Under the pieces are notes generated by a model, which made no database searches, had not been told where the DNA came from, and saw nothing but the letters and a program-made list of their open reading frames with translations. From the NCBI GenBank assembly GCA_012295275.1, contig CM022675.1, positions 13,095,017 to 13,159,016 on the forward strand: a stretch of DNA of 64,000 nucleotides, read 5' to 3'. A program made the position numbers and the translations under genes. Below, one piece after another: positions 54,863 to 64,000 of this stretch (positions within the stretch are counted from its first letter, which is position 1; each line of letters opens with the position of its first letter). The stretch is from Chrysomallon squamiferum (taxonomy: Eukaryota > Mollusca > Gastropoda > Neomphalida > Peltospiridae).

Positions 54863-55739
54863 AAAGCGAATTCACTTGTGACCAATGATATAAGTCATTT
54901 TAGACAAAATGACGAATTACAACGATTAAAATAACGTAAAACTGGAATATATTTTATTACAAATGTTAAAGTTAAACTTCTATCAAGGTCAGCGGAGAAA
55001 TAGTCTGTAACTGATGTCTTAGGGGGGTTTGTGTTGTTTTTGTGTGTGTTTTTCATGTTTCTCTCGAAAGCAAACTCCTCTGACATGGCATACGTGTTTA
55101 ACATTGGTTTCAGGAGTCTGCTTTCGGTAACAGGAGCAAACGATTTAATTTGTTTTGTCACTTTAAGAACGTCACTGTACGAAAGTGAGGTCAAAGTTAG
55201 GTCAGTGTAAGAAAGTCGTGTGTATCGTCAGTTCACTCAGGTTTTAAACTTGTCTCTCGCTTCTCGTTTTCTGTCTGCCTAAATGTTGGTTTCGTACAAC
55301 TGCCGTCAGTGGTCACTATGCTTCTTTTTAAACTGCATCAGTTAAAGGCTGCTTTTTGCAAAGTCCACTGTTTATATATGTTTGAGTGTCTGTGTGTGTG
55401 CCTGTATGCATGTGCGTGTGAGTGCGCGTTCGCGCCTGTGTAGAAATGTATCTATTTATTGTATTATTTCAGTTTAACTTTGTTTATTTATTTATTTTTT
55501 TATTATTTTTGTTTTTTTTAAAATTTAATTTTAGATTTCTTATTTTATAATATTGGAATTAATGATATTCAGTTCACAAATTTAAGCGATGTTTCAGATA
55601 CAACCTCAGAAATAATTAAAAACCAAAAAAAAAAAACACCACACACACACCAAAAAAAAAATGTGAAGACGGAATATTTGCGTTCAGGCAAACATCTTCC
55701 TTCACTAATACCACTCTCAATGTTTAACTTGTTACTTTT

Positions 55740-55985
55740 TTCTTGTGGACAGTTTTAATAAAAGAAACGCCATTATTTCATTGTACTGAATTCAGCGAAT
55801 GTAATTTTACGTCATGTCAATTATGTGACGTCATAATGTATCCATCATCCAGGGACTTAACGGGCTATTTCCTGCAAAAACCGGATGTCAAAGTAAATCA
55901 GCGCCTATCACTCGGAGCACCAACAGGAAGTTATGACAGCGGAAGAGAATCAGAAACAATTATTTTCTTTGTCGTAGAAAACGTG
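55740..55985. promoter_or_regulatory. Balanced-composition island with a CRE palindrome
   Basis: TGACGTCA lies at 55826-55833, with a half-site ttacgtca at 55807-55814. An open frame of about 80 residues crosses it on the plus strand, but its sequence is not recognisable. Confidence 0.3.
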
Positions 55986-56089
55986 TAAATTTTTGTCTCT
56001 AAGTAGATACTACATATTTTTATTTTATTACTTTTTTTAATTTTTTTTTTTGATGTCTTGATTAGTTACAGAAAATAAGTTCTACTATT

Positions 56090-56410
56090 ACCGATACTTC
56101 TACTTCTAGCACTACTACTACTACTACTACTACAATAACTACTAAAACTATTACTACTGCAACTACTACTACGGCACTACCACTGCGTCTATTACTCCTA
56201 TTACCACTACCAGAGCTACTACTACTTTGACAGCATCCTACCACCATTCCTACTCTGGCTACTACTACTACTACTGCCGATACTATAATTATTATATTAC
56301 TATAGCATCACCACTATTATTAATACTACTGTTAATATTGCTCCTATCACTACTAATACTACTACTGTCGTAACAACTACAGCTATTACTACTACAACTA
56401 CTGCTACGTA
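56090..56410. repeat. Degenerate (TAC)n trinucleotide field
   Basis: Imperfect TAC/ACT triplets with GCC and TCC interruptions. Composition matches 43780-44062. Confidence 0.8.
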
Positions 56411-56474
56411 TAAACACGCCACAAACGTATGTAAAGGTTATTTGTGAGGACGTTTTGGCGAAAATGGATCTGAT

Positions 56475-56476
<2 letters not shown>

Positions 56477-56513
<37 letters not shown>
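56477..56513. repeat. (CA)n microsatellite
   Basis: About 18 CA units. Confidence 0.95.
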
Positions 56514-56514
<1 letters not shown>

Positions 56515-56599
56515 GAGACAGACAGAAAATACAAAAAGTCACAGAGGCACAACGACCGAAGCACAGACAGACAGAATGATGTATCAGTAGAACGTCCAA

Positions 56600-56945
56600 T
56601 AGTTGTCACTAACGTATCCCTGTGACAGGCTCGTATTAAACTTTGTCACTAAATCTGTGACATATTAATATTACGTCACCTACACAATGTCACCTGTGTG
56701 TCGCGTATCAGTCGTCTGTATTAAACTTTGTCACCCGTCGTCTGACACGATGTTATCACGTGACACCTAAGCAGGCCCACCTATTGGCCAACAGTTTGCC
56801 GTCTGCTTCACGGCGTTAAGTGACGATGTTGTTGTTGTGTTTTCGTGGCCAGACACGTCACTGAACAACTTTCAATTTAATTACTGCTTTGAACGGAGAA
56901 TGAACGTTTGTTACGACGTCACGTCAGTTCGTAGACAGGCATGAA
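56600..56945. promoter_or_regulatory. GTCAC/GTGAC motif cluster
   Basis: At least ten GTCAC or GTGAC pentamers occur in about 330 bp of balanced sequence. A duplicated phrase gtattaaactttgtcac occurs near 56633 and 56718, and there is an E-box cacgtgac near 56757. Confidence 0.4.
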
Positions 56946-57034
56946 TCACTTTTACGCAAAATGGTGTCGCTTAAGACGTCATAAAAAAAATGAAGGTTTT
57001 ATAACATACATTGTTCTGTCACAGTTAGAATACA

Positions 57035-57037
<3 letters not shown>

Positions 57038-57080
<43 letters not shown>

Positions 57081-57085
57081 TCGGT

Positions 57086-57150
<65 letters not shown>
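57038..57150. repeat. (GT)n followed by (GA)n
   Basis: About 20 GT units, a short spacer, then about 30 GA units. Confidence 0.95.
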
Positions 57151-57152
<2 letters not shown>

Positions 57153-57348
57153 AAAAATAAATGTAATACAGACTAAAGTAAAATAAAATAAAATACGAGA
57201 TTAAGACGGAACTAAAGTACAAGTTAAACATAACAGCTATGAGTAAATTTGTGAAGAGTAACTGATGTGTAATTATATTAAAGCTGATAGGTGCGATTAC
57301 AACCGCTTATCCTCTCTGTTTCGTTCTTTTTCATACCCGCTATCTGTA

Positions 57349-57353
<5 letters not shown>

Positions 57354-57433
<80 letters not shown>

Positions 57434-57474
57434 CACACACACACACACATGCACGCACGCGCACACACACACAC
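57354..57474. repeat. (CT)n followed by (CA)n
   Basis: About 37 CT units, then CA/CG-containing dinucleotides. In reverse complement it mirrors the (GT)n(GA)n block 200 bp away. Confidence 0.95.
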
Positions 57475-58984
57475 GACAGTCGTGCTGAAACCCTGAAACA
57501 CGTGACTGTCTCCTTCACAAAATGATTATCGCTGTTTGTGCTAAACTTAAGACATTTTAGCTGTCGGTAAATATTGGAAAACTGCGGCGCACACCGGTAG
57601 TTAATTTGGCACCACTCAATGAATGTTAAAACACTCGTGGGAAGGTGACGTGCAAACGAAGAACAAATGTTCTATGTAAATAAATGAAATGGACAGAATG
57701 AAGAGAGAAACGCCGTTTTCTGTATAATTATTGTCGTAGTGCACGTTTGAAAGCGAGTCAAGATTATTTATGGACATGTGCAAGAAGAGAACAGTTGTGG
57801 TTTGAAGCCGTTTGAAATTTTTATTACTGTCTTTTACAAAGATGTATGAAATTTAATGTGCGTAATAGAGTTCTAAAGAAAAATTCATTTCTTTCACTGA
57901 CCAGTATGGACATATACACGCACAAATATATACACGCACATACATACATTCAAACATACATACAGTTATACGTTGAGTATTATACATACATAAATGTAAT
58001 ACGTGTATACATAAGCGATAAATAGTTATAATCTATGTATTCGTATGTATGCGTACGTATGTATGTTTGTCTCTATGTATGTATGGATGGACGTGTTAAT
58101 GTTTATATGTATATATATGCATAAATAAGCATGTGTCTGTGTGTGTGCGTGTATGTGCGTGTTTTTGTGTGCGTGTGTTTATATAACTGTACATTTTTGT
58201 ATTAACAAGAAACATACTAATTTATATATAGTATAAGTAAATATGTATTACTGTTTTTGTTAGCATCAATGCAAATAACTTGTATCGTAACAAGAAGAAA
58301 TTCATTGTCATTTTTTAAAAATAGATTAAAACTGTTTGCTTTCATCTCTCTGTACTTTACACACCATGTTATTTTTACCTGGAAGAAGTCAAACAAATAT
58401 ACAAACCATATTTACAGTCCATTCATAATTTATTTTAACATATATGTTCGAGTTAATTCACTTAATCAACGCGTCTTAAAACAACAGCGTCATGCATACT
58501 ATGACGTAAAACAAGTGACGTATATTGAGTGCTATACTGGGATGGGTTCTACGTTTCTGTAAAAAAAATGGCGTCGGTAAAGAAACAAAGTTACTCTGTT
58601 ACGTGTCGCAGTCGCTGTATATTCACAGGGGCGTGTCGGACAGTGTGATTAATTAATAACCAGTGCCTTAAGAAGAGTTGTGATTTTTTAATGCTAATGA
58701 TCTGACAAGATATTTTTCTTACACCTGAACGCTTTTGTTTGTTTACGGTAACGCGCTGGGTCTTGCCGGCAATTAGACAGGTTGAAAAAACGTTTTATCT
58801 ACGTTTCGCTTACCTCGATAAATTTATAATAAGTCGGAGTCAAAGTGAAATCAGTTGTAAACTTTCAAATCTTCCTCCGTGTTTCCATGGACGGGGGAAA
58901 ACAAAGCAAACGACTCTTAAAAAGCAAACAATACGCATCAGAAAAAACTTTCACTTACTGACGTTTGTCGTATTTTATATTAAC

Positions 58985-59235
58985 CCTAGCTTCGGTCACG
59001 GTGGGTGCGGTGGTGACAGTGGGTGCGGTCACAGTGGGTGCGGTCATACTGGGTGCGATCACTATCTCAAAGATAAAATCCACGCCTAACAATTCGTGGC
59101 TACTTGGATCGATTCTCTGCACCGAAACTTTTAACCTGTATCCCGTTCCGTCCCTTACTACTGATTTATCAAAGGCTGTGATTTGAATTCCCACTACCAA
59201 AGGGAAGGCGCACGTTAAAAACAAATATTTTGCTG
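58985..59235 (-). CDS. Candidate exon with TAPTV repeats, unknown product
   Basis: An open segment flanked by AG (ttactaattag) and a GT donor (gttaat). It encodes a hydrophobic start KYLFLTCAFPLVVGIQIT, then VRDGTGYRLKVSVQRIDPSS, then HELLGVDFIFEIVIAPS, then four APTVT-type repeats. Composition is GC-richer and protein-like, resembling a signal peptide plus extracellular sequence. No ATG is present, so an upstream exon would be needed. Family unknown. Confidence 0.3.
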
Positions 59236-59417
59236 CTAATTAGTAAAAATATCGAATGAAGTAGCCTTATAGGATTTCTTCTTATAAAAGAAAAATATTA
59301 TATCAGTGAGAAAAGTCAAAATATATGTCGAGAATCATGTACTGATGTGCTCAGTAACTGCATGTGAATATGTATTAACAATAACTGATGTGTACATTTA
59401 AATATTACTGACCCAAC

Positions 59418-59422
<5 letters not shown>

Positions 59423-59497
<75 letters not shown>
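59423..59497. repeat. (CT)n microsatellite
   Basis: About 37 CT units. A (GAA)n tract follows at 59596-59658. Confidence 0.95.
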
Positions 59498-59500
<3 letters not shown>

Positions 59501-59593
59501 ATCACACTCACACACAAACCACCACCACCACAACAACAACAACAAAAACAGTAATAATAATATTAGTAATAGTAATAATAAAAATAATAATAA

Positions 59594-59624
<31 letters not shown>

Positions 59625-60186
59625 AAGAAAAAAAGAAGAAAAAGAAGAAGAAGAAGAATTAAAAATATAAGATAGGCTGGAGATGGCTATAATAGTTGTA
59701 TTAATTTAAAAGACGTCGGAATGTTAGAATAATATCTCTTATAGTTTCGTAGGAGAAACGTGGGCAGAAACTGAAGTTACTTTATTAAATATTAACTTAA
59801 TTTTATTTTTGGTTATCATCGTTTACTAAATAGGAATTCTAAAAATAGACACCGAGTAAAAAGTTAAAAAAAAACATATTTTAGTAAAATAATAAATTTT
59901 TATTTTTATTTATTTATTTACTATTATTATTTTTTATATTTATTTACATATTTATTTATTTATTATTTTTATTATTTTTATTTTTTTATTTTTTTTTTTA
60001 TTATTTTTAAATGTTTTTCTTTTTCATTCTCGAGTGATTAGTTTCTTTCTTTCAGTTGATGTAAATATATTTTATAAACTGTAGTGTCCTTGTGTTATCA
60101 CTTAAACATTTCCGTGGTAGAACAAACAAAAAACTGGTTTTCAAAATACTCTCTATAGTTTCACAGGATTCAGGGTAAACGTGTAA

Positions 60187-62041
<1,855 letters not shown>

Positions 62042-62142
62042 TTTTATTATTATTATTATTATTAGTAGTAGTAGTAGTAGTAGTAGCAGCAGTAGTAGTA
62101 GCAGCAGCAGTAGTAGTAGTAGCAGTAGCAGTAGTAGAAGTA
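62042..62142. repeat. (TTA)n/(TAG)n/(CAG)n array
   Basis: Imperfect triplets directly downstream of the neuropeptide exon. Confidence 0.9.
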
Positions 62143-62292
62143 TAATATTGTTTTTATTGTTGTTTTCGACTTATTTGTTTATTATTATTATTTTAAATTG
62201 TTTAGGGGGCAGGTGAGAAAAGTGAAAAAATAATATATATAAAATAAAAAAAAAAATTATAAACAAAATAAACAAAAAAGAAAGATGCTGAC

Positions 62293-62627
62293 CTTTGAGG
62301 AAAAATCTTCTCTATGACTTTCTTTAAGTTTCTCGAACTTTCCGCCAGCTTTAGAATTTCGCCTGCTGCAGACCTGTCGCGTGGATACTCGGGGTACGAC
62401 GACACCTCGTGGTCCCGCCCTCGTCCCCCGGGAAGCCCGGGCTCCTCGGACTCGGCAATATCCGCCCTTTTCCCCGCGAAATGGAAGGCATTGCACTGAC
62501 AGAGATTTCCTCCCCTTCCGTAAGCGCACCGCGCCGCACAGAACGCTTCTTTGTTAAACGATTCGGAGTTGCCGAAAAGGAACGCCATGATGGTCAGAAC
62601 GAAAACTGTTAAAGATGACGTAATCAT
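62293..62627 (-). CDS. Neuropeptide precursor, amidated four-cysteine peptide (first coding exon)
   Basis: ATG at 62627 opens a signal peptide (MITSSLTVFVLTIMAFLFG, residues 1-19), with cleavage likely shortly after. Residues about 24-51 form a peptide with four cysteines spaced C-x3-C-x8-C-x-C around AYGRGGNLCQCN, ending AFHFA. GKR at 52-54 is a dibasic cleavage site with amidation glycine, predicting a C-terminal alaninamide. An acidic, proline- and arginine-rich spacer follows, then a basic helical end (ILKLAESSRNLKKVIEKIF). The exon closes at a GT donor (gtcagc), so a short further exon is likely. Composition is strikingly GC-rich for this window. The GRGGN-C-x-C core resembles what I recall of the clionin/prohormone-3 type of molluscan peptides; that name is unverified. 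No other gene overlaps it. Confidence 0.75.
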
Positions 62628-63089
62628 TTTGTTTCGTAACCGTGAAAACCTTCTGGTTTTGAACGTTGTTATATTTTTTATTATTTTTTTTTTTACTCCT
62701 CTTTTTTTTTGTTTTGTTAAACTAAATATGAAGTGAAAACCGGACACTGATGAGGATTGAAGGTTAAAAAACCAGTGTAGTGAGTGGGTTCGCTGATGTC
62801 CCGATTTTCTCAAAAAATCCACGAAAGAAAAAGTTTAGTTATTCGGTCCTCTTCTTGAATCAGTTTCGGTTTTTTTGAAACTTCTACCTATCGTTTTTCC
62901 CTGTTTTGCTTTCAGTGATATGTTTTTACGATTTAATTCCCAGACGTTTGTAGTACACAAATTACATTCCTCTAACAACGCGTCGCAATGTGGATAAGTT
63001 TTTCTAAAGAAACAATTTCGTGCAACACCGTTCAGTTCCTATTCTCCAAAACAGACGTGATGTATTTTTTTTAAAACCTATACCGCAGC

Positions 63090-63560
63090 CCACCCGAATC
63101 TGCGGACGTCTTGCTAAAATGCTATCGGCTTTTCTTTTTTTTTTTTCTTCTTTTTCCCGTGACGTAGTTCTTTCGCTGTCAATCCCGCCCTTGCAGGAGC
63201 GCGCACCAATGTTCTTTTAACACCGTAGCCTGAGAGCTGGCTGTCGCGTCGAGTCCAATTAATTAAATTGTAGCGGGCTGCCGAGATTGGCCGTGTGCGC
63301 AGCTTTGATTAGCTAAACGGGGTGTTTCCGGTCTGACGGCAACCACGACGGCGTTCGTTTTGTTGCAGCAGGCTAATTAATAAGTAACCGTTGCCTAACG
63401 CGATGCGAGGCAGATTGAAGAGTTCCCCGTCTCGCGTCTCGGAACGCCTTTCCTTTCCCGTTCAACCTATCGGCGAGTGCGACTCGGGAGAAACGCTGAT
63501 ATAATTTTCGGATGCCGCAAGCAACTGAGACCTTTTCCAAGCCACGTTGGTTGTAGTTGT
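63090..63560 (-). promoter_or_regulatory. GC-rich promoter/enhancer island upstream of the neuropeptide exon
   Basis: CpG-rich sequence in an AT-rich setting. On the minus strand it has a GC box (aagggcggg), a CRE half-site (ctacgtcac), CCAAT boxes, several homeodomain-type taattaa sites (near 63259 and 63375) and a ttaaaag TATA-like box near 63217. Placed 0.5-0.9 kb upstream of the ATG, it is the best promoter candidate for the neuropeptide gene. Confidence 0.5.
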
Positions 63561-64000
63561 AGTACTAAAGGAGATATATACGTAGAAGAAAAAAATTAAA
63601 ATATTGATCACTGGAATTGTTTCGTTATAAATGAGTTTTTTTTTTTTTTTTTTTTTTTTCTTATCCCCCCGCAGCCATGTTTTGATACTTCGGAATATTC
63701 GAGGAAAATTGCCTGTTGTTTGTTTTGTTATTCTTAGGACGTTAATAAGCTGTATTCAGATCACTAAACAAGTTGATTTTTTTTAACGACGTCGAGAGAC
63801 AATTATGAATACTTCGTAGAATAATAATAATAATAATAATAGAAAAAATTCATAAAAAATAAATATGCGTCGGCTTTTTTTTTCTGTTTGTCATATAAAA
63901 CCTTATCTTTGAAAAGACGAAGAAGAAAAAGTCTGGCATATATATACACACACACATATATATATATACATATATAGACACACACACACATACGCACAAA
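63561..64000. other. AT-rich flank, nothing recognised
   Basis: T-runs, (AAT)n and TA/CA repeats at the window end. No gene seen. Confidence 0.6.

Noticed and set aside
54895-55194. 100-residue minus-strand frame of ordinary composition
   Set aside because: No recognisable family, no splice or promoter support; kept only as a weak possibility.
62314-62612. Overlapping frames on both strands within the neuropeptide exon
   Set aside because: They lack a signal peptide and domains; shadows of the GC-rich minus-strand coding frame.

Overview
The window is about 64 kb of AT-rich, intron-rich animal DNA, dense in short tandem repeats. Four multi-exon protein genes can be placed by translation and splice sites, together with the first coding exon of a probable neuropeptide gene. 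Kilobase-scale introns, a tRNA-derived SINE and a neuropeptide of a type I associate with molluscs and other lophotrochozoans suggest a lophotrochozoan, most likely a mollusc. That assignment is inference.

Layout. At 78-3197 (+) lie the last seven exons of cytoplasmic methionyl-tRNA synthetase (MARS1), ending in its WHEP domain. Convergent to it, at 6558-10654 (-), is a complete eight-exon Rheb GTPase gene. At 11079-11401 is a hAT-type non-autonomous transposon. Exactly 200 Ns follow at 13801-14000. From 14547 to 28903 (-) lies a large secreted or membrane gene of the mesh/mucin-4 type (signal peptide, EGF, NIDO, AMOP, VWD, cadherin-like, EGFs). Its 3' end is missing at the gap. At 33809-38179 (-) is a complete four-exon ankyrin-repeat/SOCS-box gene (ASB1-like). 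The last half of its terminal exon is tandemly duplicated and keeps an open frame and a usable acceptor.

From 38.2 to 62.3 kb the window is mostly microsatellites. Between them are islands of normal-complexity DNA carrying CRE palindromes, an RFX X-box, hairpins and a cluster of GTCAC motifs, plus one weak candidate exon at about 59 kb. At 62293-62627 (-) is the coding exon of a neuropeptide precursor: signal peptide, a four-cysteine peptide and a GKR amidation/cleavage site. A GC-rich promoter-like island lies upstream at 63.1-63.56 kb.

The genes are functionally unrelated: translation (MARS1), TORC1 signalling (Rheb), cell surface or matrix (mesh-like), ubiquitin ligase adaptor (ASB1-like) and neuropeptide signalling. 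The most useful quality observation is that MARS1 and the mesh-like gene each carry two frame breaks inside conserved exons. Because MARS1 is essential, residual assembly indels are the simplest explanation. The most interesting items are the neuropeptide precursor, the splice-acceptor minisatellite at 15.0-15.4 kb, the alternative ASB terminal exon, and the X-box just upstream of a small unidentified ORF at 40.7-41.0 kb.
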